A stretch of 49,910 bases of DNA from an uncultured bacterium. Lineage in GTDB: Bacteria > Bacteroidota > Bacteroidia > Bacteroidales > Bacteroidaceae. Positions 7,465 through 15,385 of the stretch are shown in pieces. The notes under the pieces are model-generated. The model saw nothing but the letters and a program-made list of their open reading frames with translations, was not told the DNA's origin and made no database searches. A program made the position numbers and the translations under genes. Numbering within the stretch: position 1 is the first letter of the stretch; the number at the start of each line of letters is the position of its first letter. The DNA is taken from assembly GCA_945829425.1 (NCBI GenBank), contig CALZUQ010000017.1, positions 1 through 49,910 on the forward strand, written 5' to 3'.

Positions 7465-8910
7465 ATGGGATATTCAAGCGTAATAGGTAGAAAAGAAGAG
7501 ATTGGCGAACTGGAAAAGTTCCTGAAATCCTCTAAGTCAGAGTTTGTTGCCATATATGGCCGCAGACGAGTAGGCAAGTCATATCTCGTAGAGGAAGTGT
7601 ATCGCAACAAAATTGCGTTCAGGGCAATAGGGTCGTATATCAAAGACAAGGACATCAAGACATACAAGCAGATTCAACTGGAACATTTCCATGAAAGTTT
7701 GATAGACGGCGGACTGCCTGACACTTCGCCATGTCCCACTTCTTGGCGCGAGGCCTTCAGACTCTTGAAGATACTTCTCGAAGGTATGAGGAAACGACGG
7801 AAGATAATCTTTTTAGACGAGCTGCCGTGGCTTGCCGGACCACAATCCTCGGAGATGATAGAAGAATTAGGTTATTTCTGGAATTCATGGGCAGACAGAC
7901 AGAGAAATATCGTACTCGTCGTTTGTGGGTCAGCAACAAGCTGGATGTTGAACAACGTCATAAGGGACTACGGAGGACTGCACGGAAGGCTTACAGGCAA
8001 GATACGTCTTTTGCCATTCACCCTTGGCGAATGTGAGTCATACTACAAAAGCAAGGGATTCCATTTCTCAAGGTATGAAATGGCGATAGCATACATGGCT
8101 TTTGGCGGCATACCATATTATATGGACATTGTTGACAAGGAGAAGAACCTCTCAGAAAACATCGACCGCTTTTTCTTTGATAACCAAAAGATACATCAGG
8201 AGTTCAAGGATGTCTATACCGGACTCTATGCCACATCCGAGCGATATGTAGATGTGGTTAAAGCGTTGGGAAGACGGTTTTATGGCATGACCCGTGCCGA
8301 GTTGTCAAATGCTACCGGTATTGAGGGTGGCGGCACTTTCAGCAAAATCATCGACAATCTTAAGGAATCGGGGATAATAAGGGAATATCCCAGATACGGC
8401 AAGCAGCGCGTTGAAACCGTATATCAACTATGCGATTTCTTCTCGTTGTTCTATCTCCATTTCATACACAACAAGAACACCGGTGCAGGTAACTGGAGGT
8501 CCATACAACGTACGCCGTCGTTCTATACGTGGGCAGGAAACACTTTTGAGCTATTGGTAGTAGAACATGTCAACCAGCTAAAAGACTGTCTGCGCATAGC
8601 CACGGTGAACCGCAACTACTGTTGGAAAGGTACGGCACCAAGTGGAGATGGTGCGCAAATTGACCTTGTTTTGGAATGGAAGGGAGAGCACACCGATTAT
8701 ATATGTGAAATCAAATTCAGCGAGAACATATTCTGCATCGACAGCAAATATGAGCGTGAACTGCTTAACAAAATCGACGCATTTGTACATAGCAGGCAAC
8801 ATCACCCAAGCCATTCAGTACAATTAGTAATGATAACAACCAACGGACTTCAACAGAACAGCCATTCAGTATGTGTAAATCAAGAAGTAACACTCGACAG
8901 CCTGTTCTGA
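7465..8910 (+). CDS. ATPase_2 / DUF234 family ATP-binding protein
   Basis: 481 aa. An AAA-type ATPase of the archaeal-ATPase (ATPase_2) group: the ORC-like start GRKEEIGELEKFL, Walker A GRRRVGKS at residues 32-39, Walker B KIIFLDEL with Asp118-Glu119, then a sensor-like VVCGSATSWM. The C-terminal third matches the DUF234 region, with AQIDLVLE near 398-405 and CEIKFS near 413-419. That D...ExK spacing is typical of a PD-(D/E)xK nuclease fold. A helix-turn-helix-like segment (MTRAELSNATGIEGGGTFSKII) precedes it. The biological role of this family is not established; members are often single mobile genes. It has its own promoter and terminators on both sides, next to an Abi gene, so a defence or selfish-gene role is plausible but only inferred. 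Confidence 0.88.
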   Translation: MGYSSVIGRKEEIGELEKFLKSSKSEFVAIYGRRRVGKSYLVEEVYRNKIAFRAIGSYIKDKDIKTYKQIQLEHFHESLIDGGLPDTSPCPTSWREAFRLLKILLEGMRKRRKIIFLDELPWLAGPQSSEMIEELGYFWNSWADRQRNIVLVVCGSATSWMLNNVIRDYGGLHGRLTGKIRLLPFTLGECESYYKSKGFHFSRYEMAIAYMAFGGIPYYMDIVDKEKNLSENIDRFFFDNQKIHQEFKDVYTGLYATSERYVDVVKALGRRFYGMTRAELSNATGIEGGGTFSKIIDNLKESGIIREYPRYGKQRVETVYQLCDFFSLFYLHFIHNKNTGAGNWRSIQRTPSFYTWAGNTFELLVVEHVNQLKDCLRIATVNRNYCWKGTAPSGDGAQIDLVLEWKGEHTDYICEIKFSENIFCIDSKYERELLNKIDAFVHSRQHHPSHSVQLVMITTNGLQQNSHSVCVNQEVTLDSLF

Positions 8911-9028
8911 TTCCTTTCAATGTTAGAATATCAGAACAAACCGTTCATTTCAACATGGTTAAAACACTGTGTGTGGCATGAACAGAGTCTGTCCCCTGTT
9001 CATGCAAAGCATATTTCGGGGGGATTTT

Positions 9029-9059
9029 TTTGTATCTTTAGATAAAAGCATTACCTTTG
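9029..9059 (+). promoter_or_regulatory. Promoter for the 9.1-10.4 kb transcript
   Basis: TTTG (9029-9032), a 19-nt spacer and TACCTTTG (9052-9059). The next large gene starts at 9557, so the predicted leader is about 490 nt. It would include a 31-codon ORF and a 319-bp inverted-repeat element. Confidence 0.7.
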
Positions 9060-9135
9060 CATCCAGTCTTTGCCTTGCAACCGACGAACGGTGTCTGCCA
9101 CCTTTTCATCATTATTACGAGCAGGAGGACGAACT

Positions 9136-9231
9136 ATGAAGTGTCATCCCAAAAGCGAATACACTGGGTGCGCCATCATCAATCAAGGTGAATATTTTAT
9201 GATGCAAATATTTAAAGGTGGGTTCTATTAA
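9136..9231 (+). CDS. Possible 31-aa peptide with a strong ribosome-binding site
   Basis: The sequence AGGAGGACGAACT directly precedes the ATG at 9136, a much better Shine-Dalgarno than most genes in this window show. The frame runs MKCHPKSEYTGCAIINQ..., has two Cys, and ends with a TAA at 9229-9231 inside the left arm of the inverted-repeat element, so its last codons come from that element. It may be a leader peptide, or the start of an older gene cut off by the element. No family recognised. Confidence 0.35.
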   Translation: MKCHPKSEYTGCAIINQGEYFMMQIFKGGFY

Positions 9232-9534
9232 TTCCCACCGTCTAAATGTAATTAATTATGGGTTGACGTTTTGTCATCTTTCCGTTTCTCTCTGGCGCAT
9301 ACTGCCAGTAATTGCCTTAAGGCTTCCTCCTCCTTGCAAGGCATAGCCAAAGCAAGCTTTGTCTCTGCTCTTGCTTCGAGCGTCGGTTCTCAGTCACGAT
9401 GCCCGCATCGGTCAATGGTCTTTACACCCCCTTCGGTTCCCCCGTTTCCCGGGGGACAGAAACCTTCTAAAACTGACACTCTGCTCTCAGAGATAATTCG
9501 GAAATCTGACAAAGCGAATTAATAGAACCCACCT
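9216..9534. mobile_element. 319-bp element with 19-bp perfect terminal inverted repeats (MITE-like)
   Basis: AGGTGGGTTCTATTAATTC (9216-9234) is the exact reverse complement of GAATTAATAGAACCCACCT (9516-9534). The inside has no complete gene. On the minus strand an open stretch without a start (stop at 9252-9254) reads EPTLEARAETKLALAMPCKE..., which could be a relic of coding sequence. A GC-rich hairpin (CCCCCGTTTCCCGGGGG) sits near 9439-9456. Flanks show at most an AA repeat, so no clear target-site duplication is visible. The size, symmetrical ends and position in a leader suggest a non-autonomous mobile element; a structured leader RNA is the alternative. Confidence 0.5.
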
Positions 9535-9556
9535 AAAAACAATAAAGACAAACATT

Positions 9557-10423
9557 ATGAAAAGAAAACTACTGATTAGCCTTCTGGCGTTGCTTGTGTC
9601 GACGACTATGTTGGCTGAAGAAAGAAACAAGATCGTTACCATTGCCGTTACCGATTTCACATGTCCAGAACCAGAGAATAAGGCTTCGGTGTCATCGGTG
9701 CTTGGAGTGCTGCTCGAAGCTGCCGTCGGGCAGGTCACTGTTGACAAGTCGAAATATGTCAACGATGTCAGGGCAAAGGTTATTTCCGGCATCAGCAAGT
9801 CACACAGGCTTATGGCTTTGGACGGTCCGTTCAAGCCACAGGAAGTGAAGGACGACGGCTCCACGCTGTATGCCGACGGAACGGTCACCAACATCTCGGT
9901 GACAAAGAGCGAGAGGGTGGAGAACGACAAGGACAAGAAGGTCACGAAGTTGGTGTACAAGGCTCAAATCAGCGTCACCGTTCGACTGAAGGATGCCGCC
10001 ACCGACGCCGTTGCCAATTCAACGACCTTCAACGTCTCCGACTACGACTGTTCGTGGGTAGAGACCTCCGAGGGAGCCATTGTCAACGCCCTTTCCACGC
10101 TTGGAGCGAAGGTGCGTGACTACTACTCACGACTGTTCCCGCTCAGTGCGTCAATCATAGAAGGCGCCAGCGAGAAGAAGGAGAAGCAGAAGGAGGTGTA
10201 TATTGACCTCGGCAGTCAGTTCCCTATATATAAAGGTCTGCACTTGCAGGTCTATACTGTAAAAACCATTGCCGGAAAGGTGGCAAGGAAGTCTATAGGA
10301 AAACTCAAAATAGAGGAAGTGATGGGCGACGACATCAGTCTGTGCAAGGTGCAGAAGGGTGGAGCAGAAATCAAGGCTGCCCTTGACGCCGGAGATACGA
10401 TAGAAGTGGTTACGGCTGAGTAA
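9557..10423 (+). CDS. Secreted CsgG/FlgT-like protein of unknown function
   Basis: 288 aa from ATG at 9557, 22 nt after the inverted-repeat element. A signal peptide (MKRKLLISLLALLVSTTMLA) is followed by IVTIAVTDFTC, the 'IAVxDF' start seen in the CsgG/LpoB/FlgT N-terminal fold. A mid-domain with 'LYADGTVTNISV' and 'YKAQISVTVRLKDAAT' follows. The C-terminal ~70 residues (YKGLHLQVYTVKTIAGK...IGKLKIEEV...GDTIEVV) resemble the FlgT-C-type beta domain. There is no lipobox Cys after the signal peptide, so it is probably periplasmic rather than a lipoprotein. No curli-type partners are next to it. The fold assignment is by sequence pattern only; the function is not known. Confidence 0.75.
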   Translation: MKRKLLISLLALLVSTTMLAEERNKIVTIAVTDFTCPEPENKASVSSVLGVLLEAAVGQVTVDKSKYVNDVRAKVISGISKSHRLMALDGPFKPQEVKDDGSTLYADGTVTNISVTKSERVENDKDKKVTKLVYKAQISVTVRLKDAATDAVANSTTFNVSDYDCSWVETSEGAIVNALSTLGAKVRDYYSRLFPLSASIIEGASEKKEKQKEVYIDLGSQFPIYKGLHLQVYTVKTIAGKVARKSIGKLKIEEVMGDDISLCKVQKGGAEIKAALDAGDTIEVVTAE

Positions 10424-10429
10424 TCTCTG

Positions 10430-10466
10430 CGCCTTATCCTCGATTGTCGGATAAGGTGTTTTTTTT
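10430..10466 (+). terminator. Intrinsic terminator of the CsgG-like gene
   Basis: CGCCTTATCC (10430-10439) pairs with GGATAAGGTG (10449-10458), the outermost pair being C-G, followed by eight Ts. It starts 7 nt after the stop codon. Confidence 0.93.
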
Positions 10467-10513
10467 GCAATTTACGGCTCGCCGGGCTGATGTGCAGAGG
10501 AGACATGGCGACA

Positions 10514-10543
10514 GTCCTGATGTCCTTTCTAGGTCATCAGGAC
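10514..10543. repeat. Hairpin in the spacer
   Basis: GTCCTGATGTCC (10514-10525) pairs with GGTCATCAGGAC (10532-10543) with one mismatch and a 6-nt loop. No gene is attached to it. Confidence 0.6.
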
Positions 10544-10880
10544 GAAGACAGGCTCCTATTTACAGATAGTCCAACCACCTGTCCACTGTTAATTTGTCCC
10601 CTGTTCATTCAAAACGACAACGATGACAACTCTGACAACAAAAAGAAAAGCTGTTCATAGTTGCCTCCGTTGATTTTATCTTCTTCCGTCACGACTCGGG
10701 ATAGCCCAAGCTTGGGACTCTCCTCTCGCTGTTCTGTCAGTTGTCGTCCATAAAAAGAACAAAACAACCAAGACAAGATAATAAAGTTGTCCTCAGTTGT
10801 CCTTGTTGTCGTTAAAAAATAAGAAAATGTCCAGTAAAATCAGGAAAAGATATATGTAAAATCCAAAAATTTTATAGTCG

Positions 10881-10995
10881 TACGGCATAAGGTGCTATGG
10901 ACGTACGTTCAAAGGGTCTATGGACGTACGGCGTAAGGGGTTATGGACGTACGTCCTAAGGATGCTTGGAAGTACGTCCATAGAACCTTTGAACG
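10881..10995. repeat. Degenerate 23-bp tandem repeat with inverted last copy
   Basis: Four head-to-tail 23-bp units start at 10881, 10904, 10927 and 10950, each of the form TACG...AAGG...ATGGACG, so CGTACG palindromes form at the junctions. The following segment (10973-10995) is the reverse complement of 10906-10928 with one mismatch, allowing a large hairpin. The unit is not a multiple of three and no frame uses it. Confidence 0.85.
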
Positions 10996-11114
10996 GTGGT
11001 GAACGGATAATGAACGTGACGTGCGTCAACGCCACTTTTTCTGAACGGTTTTTGAACGGTAAAGAACAAGGCAAGGATAAAATATTGAAAAGGTAATACC
11101 ACTTACTTTTGAAA

Positions 11115-11173
11115 GAAGATATACTTCATCGGCAATAGAAGATATACTTCTCCGGCAAAGTAAGTATATCTTC
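11115..11173. repeat. Repeated GAAGATATACTTC near-palindromes
   Basis: GAAGATATACTTC occurs at 11115-11127 and 11138-11150. A reversed copy (AGTATATCTTC) lies at 11163-11173 and can pair with the second. With the 23-bp array this makes most of 10,467-11,357 a repeat-rich spacer with no gene that I can support. Confidence 0.7.
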
Positions 11174-11191
11174 TCTGAAAAACAAGACGGG

Positions 11192-11242
11192 ACAAGGTCG
11201 AGTAGAGCGAGGGTGAAACTTCCTCGCTCTACTCGACCTTGT
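11192..11242. terminator. 21-bp perfect hairpin at the end of the pectin locus
   Basis: ACAAGGTCGAGTAGAGCGAGG (11192-11212) pairs perfectly with the segment 11222-11242 around a 9-nt loop. Read from the minus strand it follows the DUF3826 gene by about 115 nt and is trailed by TTGTTTTTC, so it may end the pectin operon. Confidence 0.7.
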
Positions 11243-11357
11243 TCATGAGGTCAGGTGACAGAACATTGAACCCTATTTCTGTTTGGCTGCAAACGGTTCA
11301 ATGTACTGTTCCCTGACCCTCATGTGTTCCCTGACTCTGCTATTCTCGGAAAGGAGA

Positions 11358-12029
11358 TTATTTCTTCTCTTGCTTCTTCCTTTCTTCGAGACGTTTGAAC
11401 CATGCCTCACGCTCTTTGTTGAGGTCATAGCCGCGCTTAGAGAGATAGTTGTTTATGCGTCCCTTGTATTTGTTGAACACCTCGTGCTTCTGTTTGCTGC
11501 CCTCGGCATCAATGGCGAGATGACGTGCCTCTACGAGCCATGCGTAGATCTGCACCTTCTCCTCATCCTTCAGAGAGGGTATCTCGTCGAGGTAAGCGTC
11601 GTATGTCACCTTGACCTTATTATATGTCATGGCGTCCTCTACGGCTGTCACCTCGTCGGCAGAGAGAAATATGGCGAGAGTGGAGGGGAAAGCGAAATGG
11701 GAGCGGTAGAGACGTGAGTCGCACTGCGCCTTAGCCATGTCTATGGCGGCATTCTTGGCAGCTCCGGAGAGTGAGTCCTTTGCCAAGGCTATGGCTTTGT
11801 CGCGTTCGGTGTAGATGTCGTTGAGCTCGAAATATTTGTTTGCCACGATATTCCTTACGTTGAGGGCTTTCTCGCCAGTCAGTTTCAGCGCTGCGATGTT
11901 CTTCTCCGCACGTTGCACTATGGTGTTGACATATCCCTCTTCCCTACCCTCTGATTTCAGTGCCACGGTCTGTGCCATTGCTGTAAAAGACAGAAAAGCG
12001 GCGAAAAGGGTTATTGCTGTTCTTCTCAT
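11358..12029 (-). CDS. DUF3826 family secreted protein, last gene of the pectin locus
   Basis: 223 aa with a signal peptide ending at TAMAQ. The body is a helical DUF3826 domain: 'RAEKNIAALKLTGEKALNVRNIVANKYFELNDIYTERDKAI' and a second half with 'AFPSTLAIFLSADEVTAVEDAMTYNKVKVTYDAYLDEIPSLKDEEK'. The end is Lys/Glu-rich (FKRLEERKKQEKK). DUF3826 genes are repeatedly found in Bacteroidetes pectin or rhamnogalacturonan loci beside polysaccharide lyases and GH28 enzymes; no activity is established. It starts 61 nt after the upstream lyase gene, which suggests one operon, and is periplasmic or exported by its signal. Confidence 0.85.
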   Translation of the reverse strand: MRRTAITLFAAFLSFTAMAQTVALKSEGREEGYVNTIVQRAEKNIAALKLTGEKALNVRNIVANKYFELNDIYTERDKAIALAKDSLSGAAKNAAIDMAKAQCDSRLYRSHFAFPSTLAIFLSADEVTAVEDAMTYNKVKVTYDAYLDEIPSLKDEEKVQIYAWLVEARHLAIDAEGSKQKHEVFNKYKGRINNYLSKRGYDLNKEREAWFKRLEERKKQEKK

Positions 12030-12090
12030 TGTGAATGTTTTTTTCTCAGTTTCTTTACGGGGAAATTCTGTTGTATGCCGGTATTACTTC

Positions 12091-13824
12091 TTAGTTCATT
12101 ACTCCACCTTTTGCGGCAAGAGTGTCGTAGTTGTTTGACAGGTCACGCCAGTCAACCTTGACGCGTGGGTCTATGCCGTTGATGTATTTCTCGATATTGG
12201 TATATCCGTCGCCGTTGCAGTCGAGGACAGCATCAGAAGGGTCGTTAGGGTTCAAGCCGTAGCGTATCTCCCACTCGTCGGGCATGCCGTCGCCATCGCT
12301 GTCGAGACGTGGTGTGCCGTGATATTCCGGGTAGCCACCCATCTGGCGTGGGTCGGTGATGATGCCAAGCTTGTAGGAGTCTTTTGGCAAGCGACGGTAT
12401 TTGAACGAGCCGTCCTCAGCCTTCGACTTCTCTGCAAGTCCGCTGGTATCGCCATAAGGATTGTCTTTTGGCAGTTTCTTCTCGTAATACACCTCGCCTG
12501 TGCGCACCTCATGGATGATACGCTGGTCGACGATGTCACGTGTCGGGAGTGTTGCTCCGGCATTGTCGAGTACGAAGGCATACGCCTTTTCCGCTCCCAT
12601 GATCTGTACGTAAGGCATGGCGAAAGGCTCGTTTGCTTTCATCTGCTCGGTATATCCCTCTGTGTTTGGCTGGCTCTCTACCTGTATGCCACCGTCCCAG
12701 TTGTCTCGAGTCACCCGCTCATTGCCTTCCATGATATTTCCTGTAGCATATACACGTCCGTACTGTTTGTACGAAAGCTTTGAGCGACCAGACTCCGGTT
12801 TGAGTATACGATGTCCGATAGGAGTATTTTTAGGAGTCAGTGGTCCTGGTTTGTAGTAATTGTTTATGAAGTTGTACATAGCCTGATAGTCTCCACCATC
12901 AGAAGAGCGGTGAACCCAGTTGAAGACAACATTGTTTACGAAGTTGAAAATTCCGTTCCATCCTACAGAAGGGTTACGTCCGGAGTTGTCAGCCCACAGA
13001 TTGCGCATAAAGCAGCAGTTCTCTCCTCCGAGAGTAGAGCCAAAGGCATGGTTGTAGGTGTCAAGAGCCTTAGCAGAGATGGAATTTTGTATTGTAACAT
13101 TCACCGTTCCGCGTTTCTCAGCCTTGTAGCCTTCGCCAGGATTCCACATGTGTCTGTAGAAAGAGATGTTCTCGTCGAGTCCCCACTCGGCAGAGATATG
13201 GTCGAGCATGATGTTGCCGACAGGATTACCGCCGAAGGAGTCTTCACGGTGGTGGGCGTATGTCTCGCCACGACGGAAGCGCATGTGGCGAATGACGACA
13301 TCATGGGTGTCAACGCCAAAGGTCTGACCTGCCACGCAGACACCGTCGCCGGGAGCTGTCTGACCTGCTATGGTGATATATGGAGCCTGAATAATCAGCG
13401 GGCTTTCCAGACGTATGATGCCCGCAACGTTGAACACCACGATACGTGCGCCACCAGCCTCGCAAGCCTCACGCAACGTGCCGGGACCGGAGTCGGCCAG
13501 TGACGTCACGACATATACCTTTCCGCCACGTCCGCCAAAAGAATACATGCCGCCACCTTCTGCGCCGGGGAAGGCAGGTATCTTTGCCTGTGGGAGGTCT
13601 GTAGGACGCCCTGCCCAAGGCACGTAAGGACGTCCCTCTGCATGTTCTTTCTTTACGATAGGTTCACATTTCTCCCAAACTTCAGCCTGGTGCTTTGCCC
13701 ATGACGCTTCCATTGAGTCAATCTTTGCTTTTGCCTCTTTACTTAACTGCGGGTACTGAGCATATCCTGCCACGCTACATAGAGCGAGAGGCAACAGGAA
13801 TACAGTTTTCCTAAAGATATTCAT
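12091..13824 (-). CDS. Pectate lyase, polysaccharide lyase family 1
   Basis: 577 aa with a signal peptide (MNIFRKTVFLLPLALCSVAGYAQ). It carries typical PL1 sequences: AFPGAEGGGMYSFGGRGGKV, VVTSLADSGPGTLREA, YITIAGQTAPGDG, DTHDVVIRHMRFRRGE and MLDHISAEWGLDENIS, the last including the acidic calcium-binding part of the parallel beta-helix. The enzyme cleaves polygalacturonate by calcium-dependent beta-elimination. After the helix, SDGDGMPDEWEIRYGLNPND looks like a thrombospondin-3/EF-hand-like calcium loop, common at the end of Bacteroidetes PL1 enzymes. It is clearly related to the other PL1 at 25422-27182 but shorter in the middle. The signal peptide without a lipobox suggests periplasmic or secreted location. 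Confidence 0.95.
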   Translation of the reverse strand: MNIFRKTVFLLPLALCSVAGYAQYPQLSKEAKAKIDSMEASWAKHQAEVWEKCEPIVKKEHAEGRPYVPWAGRPTDLPQAKIPAFPGAEGGGMYSFGGRGGKVYVVTSLADSGPGTLREACEAGGARIVVFNVAGIIRLESPLIIQAPYITIAGQTAPGDGVCVAGQTFGVDTHDVVIRHMRFRRGETYAHHREDSFGGNPVGNIMLDHISAEWGLDENISFYRHMWNPGEGYKAEKRGTVNVTIQNSISAKALDTYNHAFGSTLGGENCCFMRNLWADNSGRNPSVGWNGIFNFVNNVVFNWVHRSSDGGDYQAMYNFINNYYKPGPLTPKNTPIGHRILKPESGRSKLSYKQYGRVYATGNIMEGNERVTRDNWDGGIQVESQPNTEGYTEQMKANEPFAMPYVQIMGAEKAYAFVLDNAGATLPTRDIVDQRIIHEVRTGEVYYEKKLPKDNPYGDTSGLAEKSKAEDGSFKYRRLPKDSYKLGIITDPRQMGGYPEYHGTPRLDSDGDGMPDEWEIRYGLNPNDPSDAVLDCNGDGYTNIEKYINGIDPRVKVDWRDLSNNYDTLAAKGGVMN

Positions 13825-13908
13825 TGCTGTGTCAGTTTTTATGTTTTATTTGGTTTATTATTAAGGCACGACGATACAAGAACCGCTGTCTGCCTCTGTT
13901 CCTTTCCC

Positions 13909-15297
13909 TCATTGCCACTTTATGCTGAACGCTCCGACATCCTGCAGGGTGACCTGATGCGATGACGAAGAGACACCGTCAAAAGTAACGTCCTCTATTG
14001 GCGACTCAGGAAGGCCTATGGCCTTTACGAACTCCTTGCAGTTGTCTACGGTGATGTCCTTGAAATGAATGTTGCGGAAATACGGGGTGAGAAGCGGGTC
14101 GTTGTCTTTATTGAAGCGTTCCGCCAGCTTTCCGACATACACCGGCGAGCCAAGCATGTCCCAATATATGGCGCGACGGCTGGGCTCTTTCATGCGCACA
14201 CGCTCAAAATAGAGGTTCTCGCCACCACCGCCACGGGGACGGCGTGTCTTGAAATATATGCCGTAAGACGACTGGTCTATCACGACGTCATACATATATA
14301 CATTGCTTATGCCGGCGGCTGTCTCCGAGCCTACCGTCAAGCCTCCCGCACCACGCTTCGCATGGCAGTGGCGTATCACGACATTCTTCGTAGGACGGTT
14401 TTTCTTCACTCCGTCCATGCCGCGTCCGGCCTTCAGTGTGAAACAGTCATCGCCACAGTCGAGGGACGTATATTCTATCAGGGCGTTTACGGAAGAGTCT
14501 ATGTCTATGCCGTCTGTACGTGCTATGCCGTGGCTGTTCACCGTGACACCGCGTATGATGATGTTCTCACAATATACGGGAACGATATTCCAGAATATAG
14601 ACCCTTCGAGCGTGACACCCTCAAGGAGAACGTTACGGCAGTTCATAGGTCCGAAAAACACGGGCAGGCACAGCGTGCCGTAATATCTTCCGTTGGCGTT
14701 ACGCTCCGGCTTTCCCTCCATGGGCGTGAAGCCGAAGGCAGAGCGTGGTTTCGAACCGTCGAAGAGGCGGTCGGCAAGCGGGATGTCCTGGACGGCGTCG
14801 GGGATTCCTGCCATGGTGATGTCCAGGAGTTCGCAGTCGCGCGACGGTGCCACAAGCTTTCCCTTTCCCACAACAGCGATATTCTCCGCTCCGTCAGCAT
14901 AGATCATAGCTCCAGGTCCGAGGATGTCCACACCCTCGTTACGGCAAGGCACGGCAGGCAGGTAGTCGTTCACCTCTCCAGAGAAATGCAGCTCTGCGCC
15001 CTCGTCAATCTGAAGACAGATATTACTCTTCAGGGTGATGCGGCCGGTGAGCCATTTTCCTTTGGGTATAACGACTGTTCCTCCCCCTTTTCGTGCCAAT
15101 CGGTCGATGGTTTTCTGGATATCTGCACTACGTCGGATTTTCTCTTTTCGCTCTGGGAATTGTGGGCGATTCAGTTGCGGCATGTCGAATGGTGCCACAA
15201 TTGGCTGTATCTCCTCTGGCATCTCTGTTGTGATGTCTTGTCCGTAGGAAAAGAGTGTAAAGAAAGAAAGTGTAAGTAGTGATAGTATATGGCGCAT
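13909..15297 (-). CDS. Polygalacturonase-like glycoside hydrolase, family GH28
   Basis: 462 aa with a signal peptide (…LFSYGQ). A right-handed beta-helix of GH28: GGGTVVIPKGKWLTGRITLK near the N-terminus, then RTDGIDIDSS (the N/RTD acid), CGDDCFTLKAGRG (the DD pair) and IYFKTRRPRGGG (the 'RIK' region). Family members hydrolyse galacturonic-acid linkages of pectin; the N-terminal region looks like bacterial exo-acting enzymes. The usual GHG motif is here RGAGGLTVGSE: the His is replaced by Ala (codon GCG), so activity or specificity may differ. It lies 84 nt before the PL1 gene and 88 nt after the secreted-protein gene, with a large hairpin in the latter gap. Confidence 0.92.
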   Translation of the reverse strand: MRHILSLLTLSFFTLFSYGQDITTEMPEEIQPIVAPFDMPQLNRPQFPERKEKIRRSADIQKTIDRLARKGGGTVVIPKGKWLTGRITLKSNICLQIDEGAELHFSGEVNDYLPAVPCRNEGVDILGPGAMIYADGAENIAVVGKGKLVAPSRDCELLDITMAGIPDAVQDIPLADRLFDGSKPRSAFGFTPMEGKPERNANGRYYGTLCLPVFFGPMNCRNVLLEGVTLEGSIFWNIVPVYCENIIIRGVTVNSHGIARTDGIDIDSSVNALIEYTSLDCGDDCFTLKAGRGMDGVKKNRPTKNVVIRHCHAKRGAGGLTVGSETAAGISNVYMYDVVIDQSSYGIYFKTRRPRGGGGENLYFERVRMKEPSRRAIYWDMLGSPVYVGKLAERFNKDNDPLLTPYFRNIHFKDITVDNCKEFVKAIGLPESPIEDVTFDGVSSSSHQVTLQDVGAFSIKWQ

Positions 15298-15316
15298 AAG
15301 GTTAATTTTTTCTTCA

Positions 15317-15369
15317 ATTTACAGTTTATAATTTACAGACGTTGTATCTGTAAATTATAAACTGTAAAT
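15317..15369 (-). terminator. 23-bp perfect hairpin between the 483-aa gene and GH28
   Basis: The arms 15317-15339 (starting ATTTACAGTTTATAATTT) and 15347-15369 are perfect reverse complements around a 7-nt loop. It sits inside the run of pectin genes, 17 nt after the stop of the 483-aa gene and 20 nt before the GH28 ATG. On the minus strand only a mixed T-rich segment (TTGAAGAAAAAATT) follows, so it may be a partial terminator or an mRNA-stabilising structure that lowers expression of the last three genes. Confidence 0.7.
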
Positions 15370-15385
15370 AGTGAATTATTAAGTA

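Noticed and set aside
9271..9522. 83-codon plus-strand frame inside the inverted-repeat element
   Set aside because: Ser/Pro-rich low-quality reading; the opposite strand gives a more protein-like relic and neither has a good start.
14065..15279. 404-codon plus-strand frame
   Set aside because: Antisense to the GH28 gene, which has clear catalytic motifs; no family resemblance.
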